Positions 24,009-36,546 of a stretch of 58,465 nt of DNA are shown here, in pieces. This DNA is from Bigelowiella natans CCMP2755. Its lineage: Eukaryota; Cercozoa; Chlorarachniophyceae. Location of the stretch: NCBI GenBank assembly GCA_000320545.1, contig ADNK01003413.1, forward strand, positions 1-58,465, in the 5' to 3' direction. The translations under genes were made by a program, and so were the position numbers. The notes beneath the pieces are model-generated. The model was not told where the DNA came from. It ran no database searches and worked only from the letters and a program-made list of their open reading frames with translations. Numbering within the stretch: the stretch's first letter is position 1; each line of letters begins with the position of its first letter.

Positions 24009-25051
24009 ATTTGCGTGCGTGTGCGTGTGCGTGTGCGCGCGCGAGCGCGAGCACGTTTTACTGGCTTTCGAGCATCCACAATCACACTTTTTTTATTGTT
24101 CATTCTACTACCACGATCACCACCACCACCACCACCACCACCGCCGCCGCCGCCGCCGCTGCTGCTACGCCCACTGATGCTGGTGTGGCTCTGCACTACC
24201 CAATTTTAAAAAAAAGGGGATTCCACGACACGAGATCGGCTACTATCTTAAGTCTTTTGACAAAAACCACGACGGTAGAGGCCTTCTACTACCACCACCA
24301 CCACCACTACTACACCTACAACTAACTACAAACACGATTCATCCTTCTGCCAAGAAGAAGAAGCACGTCGGAGAAGTTGTTCCCTCGGTGTTACGGAGTA
24401 GGGACCTCCCTCCGCCCTCCCCCCTTTGTTACTCGTTAGTTGGCACCAGCAATATTTTGCCTGGGTTGGTGTGCTATGCTATAAATACGGGTTCTTTTTC
24501 CTCTTCCCATTCGTCGATGAGGTCTCTTCTCACTCCTCCTCCTCCTCCTCCTTGATTCTCTTCTTCCTACCCTACGGCTGTTGTTGTTTCTATAATCTCC
24601 CGCCAGGCCGTCTTAGCCCTCGCGAGAGAGATATGTTCATACGCGAGATTATGAATCGAGAAACGGTGTGATGCCGTCCCCATCGTCGTCGTCGTCGTCG
24701 TTTTCATTATCTTTGTACTGCAACTCAGGGATTCGGATGTGTGACCATCTTCCCCCCCTCTCCTTCCTTTGCCGCTTGTTGATGCACGATTATCTAGGGT
24801 GGAGTGAAGGAGCTCCTTGGGTTTCGCATGCCGACGAAGCGGCTGGCAATTGAGCTTGGCTTTGACAAGAACGAGGACGGTTTGCGAGATGACGATGATG
24901 TGGAAGAAGAAGAATATGATGATGAGGAGGAGGAGGAGGAGGAGGACGACGACGACGACGATACGAATAATGCGATTCCGACCCCACATCAGCATCCTAC
25001 CTAACTCCTGATCTCCCCCCCTTCCCGTCCTGAAAGTGAATAATTATAATC

Positions 25052-25083
<32 letters not shown>

Positions 25084-25262
25084 CATGTGCCAGGCTGGAT
25101 CGACTACGAGGGAGGCGAGGAGTTCACGGAAGACATGCACGAGCGTTTCAATAAGGCCATATTAGAAGAGAGCATGTAAGTAAACGAAGAAGAAGAAGAA
25201 GGAAAAAACGGCGGAAGTGGCGAAGACTCTCGTTCCCGCTCTTTTAGCTGTAGAAGGAAGAG

Positions 25263-25303
<41 letters not shown>

Positions 25304-25619
25304 AGTGGGGCCTGATGATTCCGTTAAAACGCGAACATGAACATGCACATGCACTGCCACGCTTCATCACGTGTGTACACGGAGAGCTTGCCAGTCAATT
25401 GTCTAGGGTTTCTCCTCTCTCTTTATTCCATCTCCGCCTCTTTCACCCAGGGGGCCAGCGCATTAAGAAAGTCTTTTGTTCGCTGTTTTGTGTGCGTGCT
25501 TGCTCATGCTTCCCCCCCCCCCCTAGCCTCCTTGAGAACCGCGTCATTCGGACTCAGCAGAGCGCTCGGCTGTCGACGAGCGTCACGTTCAACTTCTCCC
25601 AGTACACGATGGAGAAGGT

Positions 25620-25657
<38 letters not shown>

Positions 25658-26141
25658 TCTCTCCTTATTCTTCCTCTTCTTCTTTTTCTCCTGCTGCTGC
25701 TGCTGGTGCTATCGTTGGCAAATGATGACTTTGTGATGTGTCGCATTGTTGTCGTTCGTTGTGACACACAAAAACAGCTCGGGATCCCAAAGTGGGTAGA
25801 CTTCCAGTTTCAGGTCATCAACTCCGTGCCGCCCGGCGAGCACTACGGCCACCACGACGACGGGGGTACGACAAAAAAAAGCGTAGAGAGAGACAGGGGG
25901 GGGGGTGATTAGGTGTTCGCTGTACACCATGCCATGTACTGTATCGCGCACACAACACGAATAGCAACCAGTAAGATGGCAGCTTTGGCTTCATACCCGT
26001 GCACACGTTTGCGCGGTGATTGTTGGAAAGCGTCGCCATCATGTATTGACGTCGTCACCACGTTCCTCACCGTACTGTGCTCATCACGCCAGCCTTTCGC
26101 ATCTTCACGGTGTTTCTGTATTGCAAGGTAGCGGTTATGGT

Positions 26142-26179
<38 letters not shown>

Positions 26180-26337
26180 TAGTCGTCGTCGTCGTCGTCG
26201 TCGTCGTCCATCGTGCTCGCCCCTATCGTTGTTGTATTCGCGTAAGCACACGAGCGCAGGAGGGAAGGCCTTTTCCCTTTTCCCAAGGAGCGGCCTCTCA
26301 TCCCTGCTTTCCCTTTACTTTACACACACACACACAC

Positions 26338-26377
<40 letters not shown>

Positions 26378-26400
26378 GAAGAGTATAATATTTATATAAA

Positions 26401-26431
<31 letters not shown>

Positions 26432-26841
26432 TGATATTGCATACTGCCATCATGGCCTTATTTCGCCGTCTTTGGTCGCTCCCTAGCTAACCTTCTCCTC
26501 CATTCCAGGCCGCAAGCGAAGGGGGGGCAACAGCGTTTCCATTTGCTATCTCAATGCACAATGGGTAGGCAATAATAATGGTCATAGCGGCCAGCAGTGC
26601 AGCAGAGTAATAGTAATAGTAGTAGTAGTAGGAGGAGGAGGAGGAGGAGGAGGAGGAGAGCTCCCCCCCCCCCCCCCCTCCCCCCGTTTCATTATGATCG
26701 TCGTTTTGTGTCTGCCGTCATTATCATCATCATCATCATCATCATCATTATTATTATTATGCTCAATCAGGTCGGAATGGACTGCCGAGGACGAGAAGAA
26801 TTATCAGCACTACAGGTGAGACGACACAACGAGGGGGGGAG

Positions 26842-26874
<33 letters not shown>

Positions 26875-27633
26875 CAGAAGAGAAGAGAAAGAGAAGGGCG
26901 AGCGACGTATGCAACAACGGTCGGACAACGACGCCAACCAGTAAACACACCCCCCAACACAGGAGACTTGCAATGCGGAGAAAGACTAGTTCAGTGTTGT
27001 CTTTTCCCCTTTCTCGTATGATTCGGAGTCAGTCGCGGGTGGTGGTGGAACGCCTTGCAAACAATAGCTTTCAGGCTAATTCTTTCCTTTGGCTGCTGTC
27101 TCAGGATGATGGGAATTGGCGACATCTACCCACACCATGTGCATCTTCACGAGAAATGCGAGGTAGGCGTCGATTTAGAGGAGAACGTGCTGCTTCTCTC
27201 CTCGTACTCTCTCCTCTGGGGGCACCCCCCACCCGCAGACCAATCCGTGCGAACGAGGGGGGGGGGGGGGCATTTTGAGGAGCATGTACATAATTGGCGT
27301 CGTTTTTCACATTCAAATTACCTTGTACGCGTGCATGGAAGCTTCCTTGGCCCTGATGACGTTTTTATGGCCGGTGCCGATTTCTCCATGGCCATTTCCG
27401 CTGCTGCCTCTATCGTATTCGTCGTCGTCATCGTCATGTTGTTCCACATCTCAGCTCGATTATCGTCTTTTTTTTTTCCAATTACCACCGCGCTCCCCCT
27501 CTAGGTGGAAAGAGACTGTTGTGACCCAGACTGCCATGCGATGTACAGGGTACTAGTAAGCAAGTCTCCGAAATCCCTTCTCTTTCATTCCCCCCCCTCC
27601 TTCTCTTCTCATCCTTCCGTCCCAATATCCATA

Positions 27634-27687
<54 letters not shown>

Positions 27688-27798
27688 GAAAGTGAAAGAG
27701 CGAGGGGGGGGAGAGTACGGAGCATTTTGAGGCTAGAGCTGAACGTGCATATGTCGTTTTGCATTCCCGGCTGCTGCTGCTGCTGGTGGTGCTCCTTC

Positions 27799-27830
<32 letters not shown>

Positions 27831-28035
27831 TTGGTGATGATGATGCTACCAAAGGGACGGCTTCCATGGGCTCGAGATGAGGACTGCATCGACGACGACG
27901 CGTCCCTGCGCGCCAACGCCATTTCTGCGATGATACTACAAAAGGTAGGGTCGTGACCCCCAACAACGGTCATAGATTGTCTTCATATCGTGCAGGCAAT
28001 GGAGGTGGAAGGGCCCAAGGGACGCCGGCTCATTA

Positions 28036-28067
<32 letters not shown>

Positions 28068-28670
28068 TTGTCAGTACCCCCAGCTTGATGGTACGTGCAA
28101 GAATGCAGCTAAGTATGGGCTCTGCAAGGTGATCGTAGTAATAGTAGTAGCAGCGGTTATAGTAGTAGTTGTGGTAGTAGCTGTCGTAATAGCAGCAGCA
28201 AGCAGCAGCAGCAGCAGCAGCAGCTTGTTATCTCTCGGTGCAAATATGCTCCTTAATATTCCTTTTGGCCTTGGTATATATGTGTGTGCTTATTGTTTTA
28301 TGATGATGATGATGATGATGATTTTGATGGCGGCATCGCAGCACAAGAGGATGGGGTGGGACGTGAGGCTGCTGTGCCCTGTTTCCTGCAAATCGTGCAA
28401 ACAGAAGGTTCTCTCCTCCTCCTTCTCCTTCTTCTTCGCCTCCTCTCCCCCTCTCCCCCTCCTCCCGCCTCCACCCCCCCTCTCTCTCCCTCTCTCTCTC
28501 TCCCTCTCTTTTATGACGTTCTCCAAACACTGACTCGAGATGTCTTATCATCAAATCTGCTGCCGTATCAAAGCGGAAGGTTGCAAGAGATACCGACCTT
28601 GCTCCTAGGGTCGTTCCAACATCGGGTACATCGTCAACTCACGACGGAGCTCGAAAAAGCGCCGCCACAC

Positions 28671-28711
<41 letters not shown>

Positions 28712-29227
28712 CTATGATACAACAGGGTCGGTAAAGGCGTGGGCAAAGCCAGGCGATGTGTTGGTAAGTGTGATATGACCTCTTTACCAGCTCTGCTAAT
28801 AAGTACTTGGTGCACCGAACTGCGCTCCCCCCCCCCTCCCCTTTCTACGCACGGCGACGCCGTCATTAGTTATTCCTCTTGCTGCTGTCCGCCGTGACTT
28901 TCTCGATCAGATCTGGCCTAACTACGAGCATCAGCCCAACGGGGAGGTCAACAAGCTCAATGAAGCGGGGTATATTTGTGATTCGAGAGGGGCGGCTACG
29001 AATGATGATGATAAATAGTGGTGGTGATAATGATGATAGCGAGGGTGTGGAGGGATGGTCGGTCATATTTCAGTGTCATGTCTACCTTACTCAGGCACTG
29101 CGGCTGTCCTGTGAGGGGGGGGGAGAAGTGGAGCGCGAATTTATGGTAGTAGTAGTAGTAGTAGTAGTAGTAGTGTAGTAGTAGTAGTAGTAGTAGTAGT
29201 AGTGCTCATCCGGGCGCATAAAATATA

Positions 29228-29269
<42 letters not shown>

Positions 29270-29562
29270 ATATCTATATATATATTCCGTGCTACGTGCA
29301 GCTAATACCTCGCACACCCATCAGGTTTAAGATGCCGACGCACTTCCTAGACGGGGCCATGCAATATGTAAGTAGTGCTCTACGGGTGGGGGGATGATAG
29401 AGGGGAAAGAGTGGAGAGGAGGAATCGATTAACATAACCGACGATGATGGGGGTTGCTGGCGATGGGTAAGAAACGAATTGGGTGACAGAGAACTTTAAA
29501 GACGCACGCGCACAAACCTACACACAAATACACACACACAGACAGACAAACACACAGCTCTA

Positions 29563-29596
<34 letters not shown>

Positions 29597-29748
29597 ATAT
29601 ATATATAAAGGTTATTCGAGAGGAAGTAGAGGCTGCTGCGGCGCAGTTGGTGGAGGAGGGGGGCGTTGGCACCTCGAAAGAGCTTCAGAGCACGCTGGAA
29701 GCATTAGATAAGGCCCTCGGGCGAATGATGGAGGTGATGCTTGCTCAC

Positions 29749-29786
<38 letters not shown>

Positions 29787-30515
29787 TATCTCTTTCTCTC
29801 TCCTTTCTCCCTTCTACTATTATTAGATATATGTAAATTATATATACATATACATATATGTATGTGTATAATACGTTGGAATAATATTCGTGCTACTACG
29901 ATTCCGTGTGCGTACAGATTGAAGCTCGGTTCAATAGGAGCCATGCGGGCCTGCAATGGCCTCCAAGACGGTGCAGCACCTTCGAGGGGCTGATGAGAGG
30001 CGACGGTTAGAGAGAGAGAGAGAGAGAGAGAGAGTGTGTGTGTGTGTGTATGGTGTTGTTGTACGTGTTGTTGCATGCGTGCAGTAGCTTTCCATATCCG
30101 TGCGCACAACTTGTCTAAATATCGCTTTACCACCAGGCTTTAGCGTGGCGTGGTCTTCTGCTAATTACATACGAAGCAATATATGAATATATGTATATGT
30201 ACACGTGTGTATATTTTTACAGATATTGATATAAGTGTGTGTGTGTGTGTGCGCGCGCGCGCTTCTCCTTTGCATGTGTGGACACACAGGAGACGTCCTC
30301 CTAGACGAGGCGCTCAGCCTAGAGTACACCGCCTTCAAGGACAGAGGTAGAGCTTCCTCCTCACATAGGGAGGCGAGTCGATGATTCAACTCACGCACAG
30401 ATAAGTAGACGCGCGCAACCCCAACCGCGTACTCCGCCGGCCTCCGGGAGGATGGAGTGGCTGTCAGACAAACCACACTTAGCGATTACATTTTTAGAAC
30501 ACGCAGAGAGAGGGG

Positions 30516-30566
<51 letters not shown>

Positions 30567-30969
30567 CGAGAGAGAAGGCGATTATTGCTGAGATGTGCTG
30601 TTCTCCTCCAGGCGCTCGGAGAATGTACCACTTCAAAGAGCAGTTCGTCTGGAAGGACCTCTCAGCGGCGAGCGTGTGCAAAGACACCGACGGCTGGTGC
30701 GAGTCGGCGGCCAAGCAGCAATGCTTCAGGGCACATGACAAATGGGGGGGGGACATAACAACGTGTCGGAAGTCGTGCGGAATCTGCGGCTCAGTCTCAA
30801 GGCCTTGGTTACGAAAGGGGAGATATGAGAGGCGAGGGGGTGCGGGAGAGGGGGAGGGGTTGGGGGGATTAGAAGATCACACGCCCACGATGTTGTTTTG
30901 TTCGTTCCCAGCAGAAATGATGGTATAACGTTGTCACCGAATTTGTACATATGCATATACATATACATG

Positions 30970-31020
<51 letters not shown>

Positions 31021-31157
31021 GGTGCGAGGACGCCAACTCTGAGTGTGATGCCGTAGCATCGGAGGGGGCATGCAGGGACCCTCGGGTCCGACTGGAATGT
31101 CCAGCAGCGTGCGGCACGTGCTTTCCTTCCACAACGCTGAAATCTATGGAGGTGTAA
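20918..31157 (+). CDS. Secreted prolyl 4-hydroxylase with ankyrin and ShKT modules
   Basis: A very split gene, about 25-30 exons over 10 kb. Exon 1 (20918-21124) encodes a signal peptide (MFRSLRLPLLLISLVAVALL) and a short Cys-rich stretch. Exons from about 21.3 to 22.2 kb encode ankyrin repeats (DEDGWNFLHHAAAAGN, WGWQPIHVAAAFNQ). The 2OG-Fe(II) core starts near 25.1 kb (GWIDYEGGEEF, LLENRVIRTQQSARLS). The metal-binding HxD is in GEHYGHHDDG (about 25.84 kb). The second His and the 2-oxoglutarate Lys are in HCGCPV / GGEKWSANLW (about 29.1 kb), after VKAWAKPGDVL and IWPNYEHQPNGEV. Between HxD and the second His lies a Cys-rich insert with an ShKT-like module (KNAAKYGLCK ... CPVSCKSCKQK). Two more ShKT modules end the protein (WCESAAKQQCF...CRKSCGIC and CEDANSECDAV...CPAACGTCF). 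P4Hs hydroxylate proline in secretory-pathway proteins. Exact joins in 22-25 kb are tentative. Confidence 0.87.
21171..31016. repeat. Simple-sequence arrays in the introns of the P4H gene
   Basis: Many introns of this gene carry a long microsatellite. Examples: (GA)n 21171-21209, 25264-25301, 27640-27673 and 30520-30564; (CT)n 23957-23997 and 25621-25653; (CA)/(CG)n about 23270-23310; (CAC)(CCG)n 24118-24160; (GAT)n 25050-25083 and about 27801-27845; (TA)n 26406-26432, 28674-28706, 29240-29264 and 30975-31016; (GT)n 28037-28062; (GTA)n 29143-29204. Pyrimidine arrays often sit where a polypyrimidine tract would be. Neighbouring multi-exon genes have far fewer. Confidence 0.9.
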
Positions 31158-32369
31158 TTTGCGCACACAGACGGGGATGTCAATTGTTACGATACGCTCG
31201 TGGTTCGTATTATTCTTGTTGCACACACATGTGTATGGCACTAGACATTACATGCTAGCATGCATGCTTGCACAAGCTAGCAAGGTCACACATGTCATTT
31301 TCATGTTATTTGCACACATTCATTCGTCATTTCCTAGATTTACATTGCTCTTAATTGCGCGGTGCACTCTAGCACTCCGACCCAAATTTAGCAGATGCAG
31401 CGTGCAACAAATGCGCATCGTCCAGTCTTGTTCTACGTACCGAGTTCTGCATGATACATTGCATGCGCGTGGGTCTACTAATCTAGGGTAGTGTGCAACA
31501 CTGCAATGCAAACAGCAGCAGATCAATTGATTATCGCCATATAACTACGCATGTGGCATGCTATGCGCAAATTACAGCACATGTGCATGTGAGATGATAT
31601 AGACATGTATGTAATGCAACATGTGTGTGACATACATAATGTTACTGTGTCCATTGTTGTTGAGGCGGGTGCCACAATTGGAATGCTACATGCACGCTAG
31701 CATGCTAGCATGGCATGCACATCCATGTTCTTGCTTGCATCGCACGAACATGTCTACATTATGGACCTGGAGATGTGTCTGCAAGACAGCAGGCCACACA
31801 AGCCAAGCTAGCAATATATGTGGGACTCGCCACAAAAAATGTGCTGTACGTGAGTCACACGCGCTGCACATGATGAGACGTGACACGTGCACGGCGTCGC
31901 TTCACGCGAGCGTACGTTCATGTTTTTGATCGCGTTCGTGTTGCTGATATCAATGAGTCTGCTGCAGCATGGTTTGTCACTTTCGCTAGCATTGGCGCGG
32001 CTTGTCTTGCGTGAGTGCGTTGCTACGATCGAGTGTCATCATGTGTGCATCTAGACATGTTGACAAAGGCGTTACGCGTACTGCATGCACAGTGTGGAGT
32101 TGCGCACTGAAACGATCACATGATCACTTTGTTGATGGAAAAAATTGTTTGTTCAATGTGAAAAGAATGACTTGTTTGTTCACATCACACAGGAGGAAAA
32201 AGAAGAAGAAGAAGTGCTTGAAGAATTGTTTGTTGTGATCAAATGCCATCCTTCTTCCTTTTCTTGTTCTCTGTTTGAATTTTGTTAATTGTTTTCTTGC
32301 TTGTCGCTTTTGTTTGATTTTTTTTTCTTTTTCTTTTCTGGTCTCAAATTCTGAATTGCTGAAGGAACT
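31158..32369. other. Convergent spacer C, 3' flank of vWA copy 1
   Basis: Between the P4H stop and the vWA copy-1 stop. The left part is rich in GCTAGC and GCATGC words (about 31250-31830). From about 31520 rightwards it is recognisably the inverted copy of the 3' flank of vWA copy 2. No gene is supported. Confidence 0.7.
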
Positions 32370-33308
32370 CTAATCAAAAAATTTTAGTTTTCTGTTGACT
32401 TTGTTGCCATTTTTGATGCAGCCGTTGTGTGAAATTACTAGCTGCTGCTCCTGTCTAATAATTTTGGTCACATGTGTCGATACCCACTGAAAGGCTTTTT
32501 TGACACCGGTGGCACTTTGCTCAACAGAATGAACATCAACACCACGAATGCCTTTGGCCATTGTTTTCAACTGTTGGAGGCCATCATTCCCCACAGAGAG
32601 CAAAACGGCTCGAAAACCTTTGTGTTTACGAGCTGCTGTTAGCAGCGCATTGCGAGCGTCAGCAGCTGAGCAGGTCGAACTAGTGTCATCTCCGTCGGTG
32701 AGAAGTATCATGAGAGGTTTGAAATTGCTCTCTTTGAAATCCTCAGCAGCAGCTTTCACTGAATCGAACAATGCAGTGCAGCCTCCACTCTTGGTGTTTG
32801 CTCTCATTCTTTTCACATTGACTTTGTGAGCCTTAACACCAACGAACGCTGTGTCAACGTTGTGGTTGAATGCTCTGAACGTCACAAAATCCTTAGGGCG
32901 GAGCACTTTGAGAAGATTCTCGACACCATTGAAAGCCTCCTCAAGTTTTGATCCAGCCATAGACCCAGATTTGTCCACCAGTAAGGAGCAGTAGAATGGC
33001 TTACGCGTTTTTTTCTCTGATGATATTGTGACGACACTATGAGTGCGCCTAATGACGGTTCTGCCCCCTCTTCCACGTCCTCCTTGACCCCCTCGTCCTC
33101 CATGGGGGATTAGAACACCAGCTGAAGGGAAAAGAACACTAGCTCTTCCTCCTCCGCTTCCACGTCCACGTCCACGTCCACGCCCACGTCTTCCTCCTCT
33201 TCCGCGGCCAGACGTACGGTGTTTGCTCTGAGTCAGATGGGACTCAAGCGCGGGCCTAGAGACGAAGGTTGCATTGCAGGTACTGCAGATGAAAGTAGTC
33301 TTGTTCAT
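32370..33308 (-). CDS. C2H2 zinc-finger / RG-rich / vWA-domain protein, copy 1
   Basis: An intronless gene of 312 residues. Residues 8-30 form a U1-like C2H2 finger (C-x2-C-x12-H-x5-H, CSTCNATFVSRPALESH). A linker of Arg-Gly repeats follows at about 34-90, typical of RNA- or protein-binding RG boxes. A von Willebrand A domain fills about 105-295 with a complete metal-binding MIDAS: DKSGS (DxSxS), the Thr in SGGCTALFDS, and the Asp in LLTDGDD. Such intracellular vWA proteins act in metal-dependent complex assembly; no specific function can be named. It is nearly identical to the copy at 52944-53888, differing by one RG dipeptide and a short LFPS/FSSS patch. The start is the ATG in MNKTTFICSTC; upstream sequence of this copy is out of frame. 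It is divergent from the coiled-coil gene at 33697. Confidence 0.88.
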   Translation of the reverse strand: MNKTTFICSTCNATFVSRPALESHLTQSKHRTSGRGRGGRRGRGRGRGRGSGGGRASVLFPSAGVLIPHGGRGGQGGRGRGGRTVIRRTHSVVTISSEKKTRKPFYCSLLVDKSGSMAGSKLEEAFNGVENLLKVLRPKDFVTFRAFNHNVDTAFVGVKAHKVNVKRMRANTKSGGCTALFDSVKAAAEDFKESNFKPLMILLTDGDDTSSTCSAADARNALLTAARKHKGFRAVLLSVGNDGLQQLKTMAKGIRGVDVHSVEQSATGVKKAFQWVSTHVTKIIRQEQQLVISHNGCIKNGNKVNRKLKFFD

Positions 33309-33376
33309 ATCGATTGTGTGTTTTGAGTTGCGAATGTTTGTTTGAGTTTTGAGTCTATCTGTCTGCTCTTCTTCGA

Positions 33377-33480
33377 TGCATCAACGCCCCAAGGATCCTG
33401 GAGGGAATGTTCCTTCTTTCTTCTGCTTTCGACCGAGCCGAGATGTAGTGGTAGTAGTTGTTGTTGTTGTTGTTGTTGCA
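33377..33480 (-). promoter_or_regulatory. Shared 5' module, copy E1 (upstream of vWA copy 1)
   Basis: In gene sense it reads CAA/CTA-triplet tract, then CATCTCGGCTCGGTCGAAAG, then a purine stretch, GGAACATTCC and a GGATCC-containing end. The same module lies upstream of the SLOG gene and of vWA copy 2. GGAACATTCC is a perfect nGAAnnTTCn palindrome, the core of a heat-shock element. It may be promoter or 5' UTR. Confidence 0.6.
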
Positions 33481-33696
33481 GCTCCATGCATGTGCTGTGG
33501 ATGTTTTAGCCGTAATTTGTTGTCGCACCCCCCGGAGTAGATGTGATTCGGTCAATCATTGCACATTCACAATCAATTTCCACCAGAAAACCAAGGGATT
33601 TTCGAGGGATTTTCTGGTACGACATGTATGATTGGTTGTCTCAGGACAGGATGCGAAGAGTGGTAGGGCATTGCAATCCATTTCTGCCGGTGAAGC

Positions 33697-34193
33697 ATGT
33701 CGCAGACAACAAATAACATGAGTTTTCGAACATCGCACAGCAACGGCCAGAAACCGCATCGAGGTCGGGGAGACCTCACGACCCAACTGCCGCCCCCTCA
33801 TCTGCTCCTCGACGGCATGGATAAGCAGAAGGACAGGAATTCATCGATGATGGAGGGAGCATCAGTATCTTTCGGGGGTCAAGGGATCACTAGCGCAGGT
33901 GCGTCGGCGGATACGCATGTGTCATTTGTCCTTCTCCTTGTTTAGCAATTCGAGATCACGTTTCAATCCATACACTTCGCAGCAATACTGGCAGCCATGC
34001 GAGCGCTTCAAGCAAAAATCCAGACTTTAGAGGGAGAGAATGCGAGTTTGAGGGTGAGGATATTCTACAATGATAAGCATGGAGTGTAGGGAAACATGAG
34101 ACGCATTCACTATCTTGTAGAAGCAGTTGGAAGAACAGAAAGACTTGTCAAGACGGCTATATGGGTCAGGGTATGCCAATGAAAACACACACA

Positions 34194-34229
<36 letters not shown>

Positions 34230-34288
34230 CTCACAAATAATTTATATTGCAGATATTTACATACACATTCGACAGAGAAAAGCAGAGA

Positions 34289-34331
<43 letters not shown>

Positions 34332-36498
34332 AACATGCTATATTTGCGTTTGCTTTCAATCTTTGGTTTTAGAGTCTTCATCACAATTTTTTGGTTCTAT
34401 ATTCAGTGGCAAGGATACCAGAGAGCCCAAGGAGGAGGAAAAGTAAAATACATTCTCAGCAAATACTTCTCCTACATAATTAGACCTCATCCTGCTACTT
34501 TTTTTGTTGCGCTGAAGCTTCGCCACCCTCTGTAACCCTTATCATCTACCAACAGGCAAGAGAAAAAGGGATGGGCAGAAAACCATGGTATTGCGTTTGC
34601 CTGATTTGTACTTAGATACATCGAACGCTGAGTGAACTGTCTCCCAACTCCAAATGCTACTACACCAGGATTGCATCAAAAGCTCAGAGAAACAGAAATG
34701 GAACTCGAAAACACAACAAAGAAAGGTGAGGTGTACAGAATTGATATATTCAATCCATCTCCTCACATTAGTTGTTTTTCTGTGCTCAAGTGCGCGAGAA
34801 AGAAGCAAAAGAGGTAGGTAACGGACGCCTTATAATTTTGAATTTGATGCCTAATACGTCTCTTCACTTGCAGGCCATGCTAGAAAAGAAGATGAGCGAT
34901 ATCAGAACGAAGCTATCACAAGAAAAAGCGCGGTAGCCATTGAGAATCGTGTCATCATCAAGATAAACACGTACAAAAGTAATCCTATAACCGCCAGGGC
35001 CGATATTATCAAAGTGAAGCACAGCAAAGCAGAGGTGGGTGCTATTAATTCCTTCTACTAGGTACTAATGCGGCGCCGAATTTCTGCACTCATCGTTCAC
35101 ACCTTTTTTGAACGAAATGGTTGTTTTCGAACAACAATCTGTGTAGCTGAAAATCCATGAAATAGCGCAAAAGTTGGACGAGATGGCAAGGGGCGCAGCC
35201 AAAGTTAGGAGACGATTAGAGCAAGTAAGGGACCAAAAACCAAAAAAAGCAAAGCAGATAGCGATTTTACAGAAGGCTAAGTAGAGCAGCTATCACCGCA
35301 AAAAAATTCTGTGTACGAATGCTATTTGTAGGAAAGTCTTGAGAAGGAGTGCTTGCGAAACATCAATCGAGCTCTGGAACACCAAATAAAACTAATGGTA
35401 CTACAATATTTCCATCCCACCGGATAATACCGCATAAAGTAGACCCAATCTACTGTTTGCCTCCTGGGACGAGTTGATGATTGGTTCCTCCTCAAAATCG
35501 TTTTCAATAAGCCTCCCGTGCATTTGTTAATGGCATCACCACTTAAACACCGTCAGTGTTCGTCGTAATTTTCCACTCGATCTAATGCGCGGACGTTGGA
35601 AATCTTTAGAGGACGACCGCACGCCTCAAACGTGGTCATAAGTTTGGGTGTGTGTCTTCCATTTTCCTCTTCCTCCTCTCTTGCAATATACCCACAGGAT
35701 AGGGAAAAGGTGAAGTTGGAGAGGACAGTGGCTAGGCTAACACCGAAACCGGTATGTGCGAGAACGAATATTCTCAGTTGAGGCGTCCGACAGCAAAGAT
35801 TTATGTGTGCATCTCTCTCTCTCTCGTGTGTGTGTGGGGGGGAGGGGGGGGAGACAAGCAATTCGTTACTTATAATTTTGTCAAAAACGATAAATTGAAT
35901 GGCAATTATGGTATAAGGCAAAGCTTAGTCGTAGTCGAAGCAGCCGAGACGTACACAGCAGAGGAGCCGGCACGCGCCGCACCGTCCATTTCAGTCAGAG
36001 CTCGATTTCCCGTCGGCGGCGACTGGTCCGAAGGTAGGCTGTGTGGATCGCAACCAACGTTCTCAGACGAATATTTCAAAATAAAAAGCTAAAACTCTAC
36101 CGATGCGCCGATGTGTTCTGTCAGTCGTTCCCAGACGGGGCGCCTCTCTGCACGGAAAGCATCCTCATGCTCGAGGCGCAAAAAGGCCATCACTAGCCGC
36201 TCAAAGACCTCATCCTCCAAATCTCCTAGGCTTTCTGGGATTCTGAGGAATAAGACTTCGGCTGAATCAAGCAGGGACTCGATTAACTTTACCTGTGAAT
36301 CTCTCGACGCCGTTCTGCGTCAGTACGAGAAGGATCAGCGTCGGCCCGAATATCGGTATAGAGTTATGAGCTGCTGGGATGCTGGGGAGCGAGAGACGTC
36401 CTCAGATGTATATGACACGTATGGTTTTGGGGAATAGTGCCTAAAATGTGGAGTTTGGCGTTATGTAAAACATAAACACGCCAGTACGCGCATGTTTG

Positions 36499-36546
<48 letters not shown>

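Larger units (their letters stand above)
31520..33558 (-). repeat. Duplicated segment carrying vWA gene, copy 1
   Basis: This segment matches 52693-54500 in inverted orientation. The match covers the 5' module, the coding region, the near 3' flank and, more weakly, about 700-800 bp beyond. The upstream break is sharp at about 33558 (GATTGACCGAATCACATC present in both). The downstream end fades gradually. Confidence 0.85.

Noticed and set aside
23900-24200. Several plus-strand frames rich in Ser-Leu, Pro and Ala repeats.
   Set aside because: They are translations of (CT)n, (CAC)n and (CCG)n arrays within P4H introns.
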